From Streptomyces beihaiensis (GTDB lineage Bacteria > Actinomycetota > Actinomycetes > Streptomycetales > Streptomycetaceae): 47,667 nt of DNA. Numbering within the stretch: the first letter of the stretch is position 1; each line of letters opens with the position of its first letter. The translations under genes were made by a program, and so were the position numbers. Under the pieces are notes generated by a model. It was not told the DNA's origin, made no database searches, and was given only the letters and a program-made list of their open reading frames with translations. Positions 1-6,985 of this stretch are shown here, in pieces. Location: the NCBI RefSeq assembly GCF_026274175.1, contig NZ_JAPHNL010000259.1, positions 1-47,667 on the forward strand, read 5' to 3'.

Positions 1-42
1 CGCGCCCCGCGCCCCGCGCCCCGCGCCCCGCGCCCCGCGCCG
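1..42. repeat. 7-bp tandem repeat (CGCGCCC, about six units) inside the SDR coding sequence
   Basis: The unit CGCGCCC repeats without interruption from position 1, with the sixth unit differing only in its last base, and may continue beyond the left edge. Read on the coding (minus) strand it lies directly after the SDR nucleotide-binding motif. Because 7 is not a multiple of 3, gain or loss of one or two units would change the reading frame, while three units (21 bp) add seven residues. A repeat this GC-rich is also prone to assembly error. Confidence 0.9.
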
Positions 43-80
43 GTGACGAGCGCGACCTTTCCGTCGAGGGTGACGCTCAT
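1..80 (-). CDS. Short-chain dehydrogenase/reductase, N-terminal fragment (runs off the left edge)
   Basis: Only the first 26 or so codons are in the window, read leftward from ATG at 80. They encode MSVTLDGKVALVTGAGRG, the typical first strand and TGxxxGxG cofactor loop of a Rossmann-fold SDR (NAD(P)-dependent alcohol/ketone oxidoreductase). The start overlaps the stop of the upstream acyl-CoA dehydrogenase by 4 bases (ATGA), so this is the third gene of a leftward operon beginning at 2241. After GAGRG the expected IG is replaced by a run of Ala, Gly and Arg encoded by a 7-bp tandem repeat, so the loop looks expanded or the frame may vary. Substrate is unknown; context suggests a hydroxyacyl-CoA or ring-alcohol step in steroid C/D ring breakdown. 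Confidence 0.8.
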   Translation of the reverse strand, partial: MSVTLDGKVALVTGAGRGARGAGRGA

Positions 81-1093
81 GTGACCTCCGGTGCGCTCTG
101 CGGCCGTACGACACGGGCCCGGCACGCCGCGGGGGTGCCCCACGCGTCGCGCAGCGGCCGTGCCTTTCGCAGCCACAGCGACAGGTCCAGCTCCTCCGTG
201 TAGCCCACCGCGCCGTGCAACTGGAGCGCGGTACGCGCGGCGGTGTAGGCGGCGTCACCGGCCGCGGTCTTGGCCGCCGCCACGTCCACCGGGGACTTCG
301 AGAGCGCCGCGCCGAACAGTAGCGGCCGCGTGAACTCCAGCCCGATCAGGGCGTCTGCCAACCGGTGCTTGACCGCCTGGAACGAGCCGACCGGCACGCC
401 GAACTGCTCCCGCCGCTTGACGTACTCGACGGTGCGGCGGAGCAGTTCGAGCCCCACACCGAGCGCCTGTGCCGCCGTCAGTAACGCGGCGAGCTCCGTC
501 GCCCGCCCCACGGCCGCGCGTATCGCCGAGCCTCGGGCCACCACGGTGCCGCCTTCCGGCGCGAACAGCCGCCGTGCCGGATCGGCGGACGGCCGCAGCG
601 GGCCGTGTCCCGTGGCCAGGCGCAGCTCGTCACCCGATGCCACGAACACCGCGTCCGCGGCGTCGGCGTCCAGCGCGTACGGGCCCGACGCGAAGCCCCC
701 GCCGGAGCCCTTCCCGGGAGCGGCGACAAGCGTGGCCAGCGCCTCGCCGGAGGCGATCCGGGGCAGCCACTCCTTGGCCCGGCCGGGGTCGGGGAGCTCG
801 GCCAGCAGCGTGGCCACCGCGGCCGTCTCCACGACCGGGCCGGGTATCGCGTGGCGTCCCGCCTCGACGTACGCCACCGCCAGCTCCACGGGGAGCGGGC
901 CCACCCCCTCGTACGTCTCCGGCACCGCCAGGGCGAACATCCCGGCCTCGCCGAGCCGCGCCCACAGCGACCGCCCCGGCCCGTGGTCACCGCACGCCCA
1001 TGCCCGGACCGCCGAGGGCGTGTCTGCCGCGCCGAGCATCCGGTCGAGCGTCCGGCCGAACTCGGCCTGCTCCGCGTCCAGGAGGAACCTCAT
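77..1093 (-). CDS. Acyl-CoA dehydrogenase, small-chain partner (FadE32-like)
   Basis: A 338-residue acyl-CoA dehydrogenase, shorter than the usual 380-400. ATG at 1093 is chosen because it overlaps the stop of the upstream dehydrogenase (TGATG), indicating translational coupling. The N-terminal helical domain begins with LLDAEQAEFGRTLDRML; the C-terminal helical domain has REQFGVPVGSFQAVKHRLAD and LHGAVGYTEELDLSLWLRKA. These are flavoprotein dehydrogenases that put an alpha-beta double bond into acyl-CoAs. In mycobacteria such short chains pair with a longer one (FadE31-FadE32 or FadE31-FadE33) as alpha2beta2 heterotetramers for steroid-derived substrates; that this pair does the same is inference. 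The FadE32 match is from memory of the family and could equally be FadE33. Confidence 0.8.
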   Translation of the reverse strand: MRFLLDAEQAEFGRTLDRMLGAADTPSAVRAWACGDHGPGRSLWARLGEAGMFALAVPETYEGVGPLPVELAVAYVEAGRHAIPGPVVETAAVATLLAELPDPGRAKEWLPRIASGEALATLVAAPGKGSGGGFASGPYALDADAADAVFVASGDELRLATGHGPLRPSADPARRLFAPEGGTVVARGSAIRAAVGRATELAALLTAAQALGVGLELLRRTVEYVKRREQFGVPVGSFQAVKHRLADALIGLEFTRPLLFGAALSKSPVDVAAAKTAAGDAAYTAARTALQLHGAVGYTEELDLSLWLRKARPLRDAWGTPAACRARVVRPQSAPEVT

Positions 1094-2241
1094 CAGCGGC
1101 GTCCCTTCGGCAGGCCGAGCAGCCGCTCGGCGATGATGTCGCGCTGGATCTCGTTGGTCCCCGCGTAGATGGGACCCGCCAGCGAGAACACATACCCCTC
1201 GGCCCACTCTCCGTCGGCCGCTTCGCCCTCCGCCCCCAGCAGTTCGAGCGCCGTCTCGTGCAGCGCCACGTCGTACTCGGACCAGAACACCTTGTTCAGG
1301 CTGGACTCGGCGCCGATCCGCCCGCCCGCCGCGAACCGTGACGCGTGGGCGTACGTGAACAACTGGTAGGCCCGCGCCCCGATCGCCGCGTCCGCCACCC
1401 GCTCACGCAGCGCCGGGTCCGCACCCCGCTCCCGCCACAGCCGCACCAGCCGCTCCGCCGACGCCAGGAAACGGCCGGGGGAGCGGAGCATCAGCCCCCG
1501 CTCATTGCCGGTCGTCGACATCGCTATCCGCCAGCCGTTCCCGACCTCCCCGATCACGTCGGCGTCCGGCACGAACACGTCGTCCAGGAAGAGCTCCGCG
1601 AACGCCGGTCTGCCGTCTAGGCGGCCGATCGGGCGGACCGTGACGCCCGGCGCGCGCAGGTCGAACATCACGTAGGTCAGGCCGTGGTGCGCCTTGGCCG
1701 CGGCCGGGTCCGTGCGGAAGATGCCGAAGGCCCGGTCGGCGAACGCGGCCCGCGACGACCAGGTCTTCTGCCCCCGCAGCAGCCACCCGCCGTCCGTGCG
1801 CACCGCCCGCGAGCGCAGTGAGGCCAGGTCCGAACCCGCCTCCGGCTCCGACCATGCCTGCGCCCAGATCACCTCGCCGCTCGCCATCGACGGAAGGACC
1901 CGCGCCCGCTGCTCCTCGGTGCCGTGGTCGAACAGCGTCGGTGCCAGCAGGTTGATGCCGTTCTGCGAGACCCGTCCTGGCGCGCCCGCCGCGTAGTACT
2001 CCTCCTCGAAGGCCAGCCACCCGAAGATGTCGGCGCCACGACCCCCGAACTCCCGGGGCCACGACACCACCGACCAGCGGCCCGCGGACAGTTCGGCCTC
2101 CCAGGCTCGGTGCGCGGCGAAGCCCTCCGCCGTCTCGAGCGAGGGCAGCGGTCGTCGCGGCACATGCGCCGCGAGCCATTCCCTCGCGTCGGCGCGCAGT
2201 GCCTCCTGCCCGGGTGTGAAGTCGAGGTCCATCGCGCTCAC
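1093..2241 (-). CDS. Acyl-CoA dehydrogenase, large-chain partner (FadE31-like)
   Basis: A 382-residue acyl-CoA dehydrogenase. The chosen start is GTG at 2241, preceded by AGGGAAGG (2246-2253); an in-frame ATG at 2232 has no ribosome site. Visible motifs are the flavin-domain stretch WAQAWSEPEAGSDLASL near residue 125, a beta-barrel domain, and the C-terminal YAGTNEIQRDI near 359-369, where the common catalytic Glu of YEGT is Ala (residue 360). It resembles mycobacterial FadE31, which dehydrogenates CoA esters of steroid C/D-ring fragments together with FadE32 or FadE33. It heads a leftward operon (this gene, the FadE32-like gene, an SDR) divergent from ipdF, with only 41 bp between starts. 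Its ribosome site overlaps the candidate repressor operator, which fits tight repression. FadE30 is a less likely identity. Confidence 0.85.
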   Translation of the reverse strand: MSAMDLDFTPGQEALRADAREWLAAHVPRRPLPSLETAEGFAAHRAWEAELSAGRWSVVSWPREFGGRGADIFGWLAFEEEYYAAGAPGRVSQNGINLLAPTLFDHGTEEQRARVLPSMASGEVIWAQAWSEPEAGSDLASLRSRAVRTDGGWLLRGQKTWSSRAAFADRAFGIFRTDPAAAKAHHGLTYVMFDLRAPGVTVRPIGRLDGRPAFAELFLDDVFVPDADVIGEVGNGWRIAMSTTGNERGLMLRSPGRFLASAERLVRLWRERGADPALRERVADAAIGARAYQLFTYAHASRFAAGGRIGAESSLNKVFWSEYDVALHETALELLGAEGEAADGEWAEGYVFSLAGPIYAGTNEIQRDIIAERLLGLPKGRR

Positions 2242-2249
2242 CAGCCTTC

Positions 2250-2265
2250 CCTAACAAGTGTTTGG
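2250..2265. promoter_or_regulatory. Candidate TetR (KstR2-type) operator, copy 1
   Basis: The imperfect dyad CCTAAC-AAGT-GTTTGG sits between the divergent dehydrogenase and ipdF genes, within the 41-bp gap. The same two half-sites with the same 4-bp spacing recur at 8627-8642, the other divergent promoter of the island. Its core AACAAGTGTTTGGT fits the mycobacterial KstR2 pattern AnCAAGnnCTTGnT at all but one defined position. Binding by the TetR protein at 4514-5128 is inference. Confidence 0.65.
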
Positions 2266-2270
2266 TAGGT

Positions 2271-2276
2271 TACCGT
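2271..2276 (+). promoter_or_regulatory. Candidate -10 box for a leaderless ipdF transcript
   Basis: TACCGT (TANNNT type) lies exactly 6 bases before ATG 2283, the spacing seen in actinobacterial leaderless genes, and no Shine-Dalgarno sequence precedes the ATG. The operator dyad overlies the region between this box and its expected -35. Confidence 0.45.
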
Positions 2277-2282
2277 AGGCGC

Positions 2283-3080
2283 ATGATCGGTGTCGAGGAG
2301 TTTCGAGCGGAATACGTGCCGGGGCACGGCCTGCTGGCGGGCCGCGGCGCCGTGATCACCGCCGCCGCGGGCGCCGGGATAGGCGGTGCGACCGCGCGCC
2401 GCTTCCTGGAGGAGGGCGCCCGGGTCGTCATCAGTGACGCGCACATACGCAGGCTCAAGGAGAGCGAGCGGGCACTCGCCGACGAGTTCGGTGCCGACCG
2501 TGTCCATGCCCTGCCCTGCGACGTCACGGACGAGACGCAGGTCCAGGCCCTGTTCGCGTTCGCCGCCGAGGCGTACGACGGCCTTGACATCGTCATCAAC
2601 AACGCGGGCCTGGGCGGGACGTCGGAGCTCGTCGACATGACTGACGAAGCCTGGAGCAAGGTGATGGACGTGACGCTGAACGGCACGTTCCGTTGCACCC
2701 GGGCCGCCCTGCGCGCCTTCCGCGACTCCGGCCGCGGTGGCATCGTGGTCAACAACGCCTCGGTGGTCGGCTGGCGCGCCCAGACCGGACAGGCCCACTA
2801 CGCGGCGGCCAAGGCCGGCGTGATGGCCCTGACCCGGTGCGCCGCGCTGGAGGCGGCGCAGTTCGGCGCGCGGGTCAACGCGGTGGCTCCGAGCCTCGCC
2901 CTCCACCCCCACCTGGCGAAGGTCACCTCGGAGGAAATCCTCGCCGACCTCACGCGGAAGGAAGCGTTCGGGCGCCACGCGGAGCCTTGGGAGGTGGCCA
3001 ACGTGATCGTCTTCCTGGCCTCCCGTTACTCCTCGTACATGACCGGCGAGGTCGTCTCCGTCAGCAGCCAGCGCGCCTGA
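2283..3080 (+). CDS. ipdF: Short-chain dehydrogenase, IpdF-like
   Basis: A 265-residue SDR beginning MIGVEEFRAEYVPGHGLLAG. The cofactor loop is ITAAAGAGIG near residues 23-32, the structural NNAG is at about 103-106, and the catalytic Ser/Tyr/Lys lie in NNASVVGW and HYAAAKAG near residues 155-180. The N-terminal EEFRAEYVPGHGLLAG stretch and the neighbours match the IpdF family (Rv3559c), which acts on the 5-hydroxyl of the hexahydroindane intermediates in steroid C/D-ring degradation. It is the first gene of a rightward set followed by fadA6 and the TetR regulator. The start has no Shine-Dalgarno and a TANNNT box 6 bp upstream, so a leaderless mRNA is likely. Substrate assignment is by family and context only. 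Confidence 0.8.
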   Translation: MIGVEEFRAEYVPGHGLLAGRGAVITAAAGAGIGGATARRFLEEGARVVISDAHIRRLKESERALADEFGADRVHALPCDVTDETQVQALFAFAAEAYDGLDIVINNAGLGGTSELVDMTDEAWSKVMDVTLNGTFRCTRAALRAFRDSGRGGIVVNNASVVGWRAQTGQAHYAAAKAGVMALTRCAALEAAQFGARVNAVAPSLALHPHLAKVTSEEILADLTRKEAFGRHAEPWEVANVIVFLASRYSSYMTGEVVSVSSQRA

Positions 3081-3141
3081 GAAGAAGCCGTCCTGGTGAG
3101 CCACCGCCGCCGTTCGAAAGACAAGCAAGCCGGGCAGGCGA

Positions 3142-3201
3142 GCAAGTCGACCGACAGGCAAGTCGACCGACAGGCAAGTCGATAGGCAAGCAAGTCGAAA
3201 G
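3142..3201. repeat. 16-bp tandem repeats in the ipdF-fadA6 gap
   Basis: Two exact copies of GCAAGTCGACCGACAG (3142-3157, 3158-3173) are followed by a shortened copy GCAAGTCGATAG (3174-3185) and a variant GCAAGCAAGTCGAAAG (3186-3201). Related GCAAG fragments lie on both sides. The array fills most of the 155-bp gap and ends about 20 bp before the fadA6 ribosome site (AAGGAG, 3221-3226). Confidence 0.85.
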
Positions 3202-3235
3202 GCACTCAAGAGGCGCTCGAAAGGAGCGAACCGCC

Positions 3236-4393
3236 GTGGCCGAGGCATACATCGTCGACTCCGTCCGCACCCCCGTCGGACGCCGCCGAGGCGGACTCAG
3301 CGGCGTCCACCCCGCCGACCTGGGCGCCCATGTCCTCAAGGAACTCGTGGCACGCACCGGTATCGACCCGGCCGCCGTCGACGACGTCGTCTTCGGCTGC
3401 CTCGACACCGTAGGGCCGCAGGCCGGTGACATCGCCCGCACCTGCTGGCTCGCCGCCGGGCTGCCAGAAGAAGTGCCGGGCGTCACCGTCGACCGGCAGT
3501 GCGGATCCTCGCAGCAGGCCCTGCACTTCGCCGCGCAGGGCGTCCTGGCGGGAACCCAGGACCTCGTCGTGGCCGGAGGCACCCAGAACATGTCCATGAT
3601 CCCCATCGCCTTCGCCTCCCGGCAGGCCGCTGAACCACTCGGCCTCACCCAGGGCCCCTACCTGGGCAGCGAGGGCTGGCGCGCCCGCTACGGCGACCAG
3701 CCGGTCAACCAGTTCCACGGCGCCGAGCTGATCGCCGACAAGTGGGGCATCACCCGCCGCGAGCAGGAGGAATGGGCCCTGCGCTCCCACCGGCGCGCCC
3801 TGCGCGCCATCGACGAGGGCCGCTTCACCCGCGAGACTGTCGCGTACGGAGAGGTGACCGCCGACGAGGGACCGCGCCGCGACACCACACTGGAGAAAAT
3901 GGCCGCGCTCGACCCCGTCGTCGAAGGCGGCACCGTCACCGCCGCTTGTTCCTCCCAGGTCTCCGACGGCGCCGCGGCCCTCCTGATCGCCTCCGAACAG
4001 GCCGTACATGACCACGGCCTGACGCCACGCGCCCGCATCCACCATCTCTCCGTGCGCGGTGAGGACCCCATCCGGATGCTCTCCGCACCGATCCCCGCCA
4101 CGGCCCACGCCCTGAAGAAGACCGCCCTGAGCATGACCGACATCGACCTGGTGGAGATCAACGAGGCGTTCGCGCCCGTCGTGCTCGCCTGGCTGAAGGA
4201 GACGGGCACCGACCCGGACAAGGTCAACGTCAACGGCGGGGCCATCGCCCTCGGCCACCCCCTCGGCGCCACCGGAGCCCGGCTCATGACGACTCTCGTG
4301 CACGAACTGGAGCGCACCGGCGGACGGTTCGGGCTGCAGACCATGTGCGAAGGCGGCGGCCAGGCCAACGTCACGATCGTCGAACGCCTGTGA
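3236..4393 (+). CDS. fadA6: Acetyl-CoA acyltransferase (thiolase), FadA6-like
   Basis: A 385-residue thiolase that cleaves 3-ketoacyl-CoA with CoA. GTG 3236 is chosen because AAGGAG lies 9-15 bp upstream and the protein then begins AEAYIVDSVRTPVGR, as thiolases do. Catalytic residues are all present: nucleophile Cys89 in DRQCGSS, NEAFAP, His341 in GHPLGATGA and Cys371 in MCEGGGQAN. In the KstR2 regulon FadA6 removes the propionyl side chain remnant of HIP-CoA after dehydrogenation and hydration, and acts on later ring-opened intermediates. It follows ipdF and precedes the regulator, close to the mycobacterial layout. The general thiolase call is certain; the FadA6 identity rests on sequence feel and strong context. 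Confidence 0.88.
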   Translation: MAEAYIVDSVRTPVGRRRGGLSGVHPADLGAHVLKELVARTGIDPAAVDDVVFGCLDTVGPQAGDIARTCWLAAGLPEEVPGVTVDRQCGSSQQALHFAAQGVLAGTQDLVVAGGTQNMSMIPIAFASRQAAEPLGLTQGPYLGSEGWRARYGDQPVNQFHGAELIADKWGITRREQEEWALRSHRRALRAIDEGRFTRETVAYGEVTADEGPRRDTTLEKMAALDPVVEGGTVTAACSSQVSDGAAALLIASEQAVHDHGLTPRARIHHLSVRGEDPIRMLSAPIPATAHALKKTALSMTDIDLVEINEAFAPVVLAWLKETGTDPDKVNVNGGAIALGHPLGATGARLMTTLVHELERTGGRFGLQTMCEGGGQANVTIVERL

Positions 4394-4513
4394 GCCACGT
4401 GGCCCACGTGACAACGGCGATGCCTGTGACCTTCGTGACCCCTTTGGATCCTTTCGCCCCCGTGTGGCCCGGGGGCCGCCACCCGGTCCGGCGCGGGGCG
4501 GGACAATAGGGAG

Positions 4514-5128
4514 GTGCCTACGAAGAAGAAGCCCCAGGCGAGTGCCCCGCCCGAGCGGCGCCGAGAACTCCTCGGCACCGCCGCCGAGGTCTTCGCCGAA
4601 CAGGGGTACAACGCGACGACCGTGCGCAAGATCGCCGACCACGCCGGGATGCTCGCGGGCAGCCTCTACTACCACTTCGACTCCAAGGAGTCGATGCTCG
4701 AGGAGATCCTGCGCACCTTCCTCGACGAACTGTGGTCCGGTTACGACGCCGTGCTCGACGCCGACCTGGGCCCGCGCGAGACACTGGAGGCGCTCGTCAC
4801 CGAGTCGTTCCGCGAGATCGACCGGCACCGCGCCGCCGTCGCGATCTACCAGAAGGAGTCCCGGCAGCTCGTCGCGCAGGAGCGCTTCGAATTCCTCGCC
4901 CAGTCACAGCGACGCTTCGAGAATGCCTGGCTGACCACGCTGGAGCGCGGTGTCGCCGAGAAGGTCTTCCGCGCCGACCTCGACATCCGGCTCACCTACC
5001 GGTTCGTGCGCGACACCGTATGGGTCGCCGCGTCCTGGTACCGGCCGGGCGGACAGCACAGTCCGGAGGAGATCGCCCGGCAGTACCTGTCGATGGTCCT
5101 GGACGGGATCGCCGTACGGGAGGTGTGA
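4514..5128 (+). CDS. kstR2: TetR-family repressor, KstR2-like
   Basis: A 204-residue TetR regulator. The N-terminal helix-turn-helix is at about residues 18-63, with ATTVRKIADHAGMLAGSLYY and then HFDSKESMLEEIL; the rest is an all-helical ligand domain ending DGIAVREV. In mycobacteria KstR2 represses the HIP catabolic genes and is released by HIP-CoA. Here it lies inside the same gene set, and two matching operators (2250-2265, 8627-8642) sit at the divergent promoters it would control. GTG 4514 abuts GGGAG with no spacer, so that is unlikely to work as a Shine-Dalgarno; GACAAT 6 bp upstream could be a -10 for leaderless initiation. I see no operator copy before this gene. Confidence 0.82.
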   Translation: MPTKKKPQASAPPERRRELLGTAAEVFAEQGYNATTVRKIADHAGMLAGSLYYHFDSKESMLEEILRTFLDELWSGYDAVLDADLGPRETLEALVTESFREIDRHRAAVAIYQKESRQLVAQERFEFLAQSQRRFENAWLTTLERGVAEKVFRADLDIRLTYRFVRDTVWVAASWYRPGGQHSPEEIARQYLSMVLDGIAVREV

Positions 5129-5150
5129 GCGGCCTGCCCGCCGGGGCGGG

Positions 5151-6236
5151 TCACTCCGGTGCCGGAACCGGCAGTGCCTCAAGCACCTCCCGCGCCTCCC
5201 GCATCACCCGCGCGACCAACTCCGCACAGCTCGGCAGGTCCTCGATGAGCCCCGCGACCTGGCCCGACGCCATGACGCCGAGATCGGTGCGGCCCTCGAC
5301 CATGGACGCCTTGAGCAGCATCGGCGTGTTGGCGGCCAGCAGCACCTGGCTCCACGACAGGTCCCTCCCGTGCTTCATGGCCAGGCCGTCGCGAACCATC
5401 CGCGCCCAGCTCAGCCCGGACAGCCTCCGGAACCGTGCCGCCCGGCGGACGGCCTGGTACAGGGCGCGTGTCCGTCCGGCGCCCTCCAGCGCGTCGACCA
5501 GATCGCTGCGGAGCATCCGGTGGGGCAGCCCGTCCACCGCGCGGGTCACCGTCACATCCCGTACCGACGCCGCGAGATACCGGGCCTTCACCGCGTCCGG
5601 AACGGTGGAGTCCGATGTCAGCAGAAACCGCGTGCCCATGGCGACACCCGCCGCCCCGTAGGCGAGCGCGGCGACCAGTCCACGCCCGTCGTGGAACCCG
5701 CCCGCCCCGACCACCGGTATGTCCACCGCGTCCACCACCTGCGGCAGCAGCACGCTCGTCGCCACGTCCCCGGTGTGGCCACCGCCCTCCCCGCCCTGCA
5801 CGATCACCGCGTCCGCGCCCCATGCCGCGACCTTCTCGGCGTGCCGCCGCGCGCCGATCGACGGGATGACGACGACGCCCGCGTCCTTCAGCTCGGCGAT
5901 CAGCTCCCGGGAGGGCGCGAGCGCGAACGAGGCGACCTTCACCCCTTCGTCGACGATGATCCGCACGCGCTCGCGGGCGTCCCCCGCGTCGGCCCGCAGG
6001 TTCACCCCGAAGGGCCGGTCGGTGCGGCTCTTGACCTCCTTCACGGCAGTGCGGAGTTGCCCCAGGGGCATCGTCGCGGAGGCCAGCACCCCGAGCGCCC
6101 CCGCCTCGGCCGTCGCCGAGACCAGGCGGGGACCTGCCACCCAGCCCATGCCGGTCTGCACGACAGGGTGGCGGATTCCGGTCAGCTCGGTGAGCGGGGT
6201 GGACAGCGTGAACCCGGAACCAGCGGACGCCGTCAT
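5151..6236 (-). CDS. ipdC: Flavin-dependent oxidoreductase of the nitronate monooxygenase family, IpdC-like
   Basis: A 361-residue TIM-barrel flavoprotein of the NMO/2-nitropropane dioxygenase family. Markers are PVVQTGMGWVAGPRLVSA near the N terminus, GADAVIVQGGEGGGHTG around residues 140-156 with the conserved His, and PVVGAGGFHDGRGLVAALAY with GTRFLLTSDS after it. In steroid degraders the IpdC member (Rv3553) does not act on nitronates; it is needed to desaturate the bicyclic CoA ester before EchA20 opens ring D. ATG 6236 overlaps the ipdB stop (TCATG on the plus strand), so this is the last gene of the operon echA20-ipdA-ipdB-ipdC, the same order as in Mycobacterium tuberculosis. It converges on the regulator gene with a 22-bp gap. 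Confidence 0.82.
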   Translation of the reverse strand: MTASAGSGFTLSTPLTELTGIRHPVVQTGMGWVAGPRLVSATAEAGALGVLASATMPLGQLRTAVKEVKSRTDRPFGVNLRADAGDARERVRIIVDEGVKVASFALAPSRELIAELKDAGVVVIPSIGARRHAEKVAAWGADAVIVQGGEGGGHTGDVATSVLLPQVVDAVDIPVVGAGGFHDGRGLVAALAYGAAGVAMGTRFLLTSDSTVPDAVKARYLAASVRDVTVTRAVDGLPHRMLRSDLVDALEGAGRTRALYQAVRRAARFRRLSGLSWARMVRDGLAMKHGRDLSWSQVLLAANTPMLLKASMVEGRTDLGVMASGQVAGLIEDLPSCAELVARVMREAREVLEALPVPAPE

Positions 6237-6985
6237 GCCGGGCCGACCTCTCGTTCCCGCAGCCCCTCCGGGTCGATCACCTCACGGATCAGCCGCAGCT
6301 CCTCGGGTGTCGGCTCACGTGTGAAGGGCACCCCGTTCTCGGGCAGCACGAGCGGGAACCCCGTCGCCTCCTGGACCTGCTCCACCGTGACCCCGGGGTG
6401 CACGGACACCAGCCGCATCGCGTGGCCGGGCGACGCGAAGTCGAGCACGGCCAGGTTCGTCGCCACGCGCGGAATGCGGTGGTAGCGGGTGGCGGAAGGC
6501 CCCGCCGCGGCCGCACTGTCGTAGCCGACCCCGCTGATCATGTCGACCTTCTCGACGAAGACCCGTGTGCTGTGCCGGGGCACCCAGTAACTCACCGCAT
6601 TGTTGAGTGTGTTGACCGGAGCGCCGCGCACGCCCAGGAGCTGGCGGTCGGGTCTGGCCCAGTCGCCGATGCACGAGATGTTCATGTTGCCGAACCGGTC
6701 GAGCTGGCTCGCGCCCATCATGACGTGCCGCTTGCCGCCCGTGACGAACGCCAGATGCTGCCGGTACGGAAGCCACCCCTCCACCGCGCCGTCGAGGCCG
6801 ACCAGCATCGCCTCCCCGTCGGTCAACAGCAGGTCGGGGGAGAAGGCGCGCTTGGCGAGGCGGGCACCGAACGCCGGTACCAGGCCGCCCATCGCACTGG
6901 CCAGCACCTCGCCGTCGCCCCGCCAGGCGTCGGCGCATGCGATCACGGAGTACTCGGCCCGGGTCACCTCCGTCACGGTGGTCAC
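6233..6985 (-). CDS. ipdB: CoA-transferase-family subunit beta, IpdB-like (ring C hydrolase)
   Basis: About 250 residues. GTG 6985 is chosen because it overlaps the ipdA stop (GTGA), giving TTVTEVTRAEYSVIACADAW. The stretches HVMMGASQLDRFGNMNISCIGDW and VFVEKVDMISGVGYD are typical of the beta subunit of the class I CoA-transferase fold. IpdAB is not a transferase: with IpdA it hydrolyses the last steroid ring (ring C of COCHEA-CoA) by a retro-Claisen type reaction. Finding ipdA, ipdB, ipdC and echA20 coupled by overlapping codons supports this role over a plain 3-oxoacid CoA-transferase, though glutaconate CoA-transferase-like activity cannot be excluded from sequence alone. Confidence 0.85.
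   Translation of the reverse strand: MTTVTEVTRAEYSVIACADAWRGDGEVLASAMGGLVPAFGARLAKRAFSPDLLLTDGEAMLVGLDGAVEGWLPYRQHLAFVTGGKRHVMMGASQLDRFGNMNISCIGDWARPDRQLLGVRGAPVNTLNNAVSYWVPRHSTRVFVEKVDMISGVGYDSAAAAGPSATRYHRIPRVATNLAVLDFASPGHAMRLVSVHPGVTVEQVQEATGFPLVLPENGVPFTREPTPEELRLIREVIDPEGLREREVGPA

Noticed and set aside
3142-3201. CRISPR array
   Set aside because: Units are directly adjacent with no spacers, and no cas genes are near.
4394-4513. Repressor operator before the TetR gene
   Set aside because: The gap contains CACGTG palindromes but no CCTAAC-N4-GTTTGG copy; the palindromes are too short and common to call.
3206-4828. 540-codon minus-strand frame opposite fadA6
   Set aside because: Antisense shadow of the thiolase; no family pattern.
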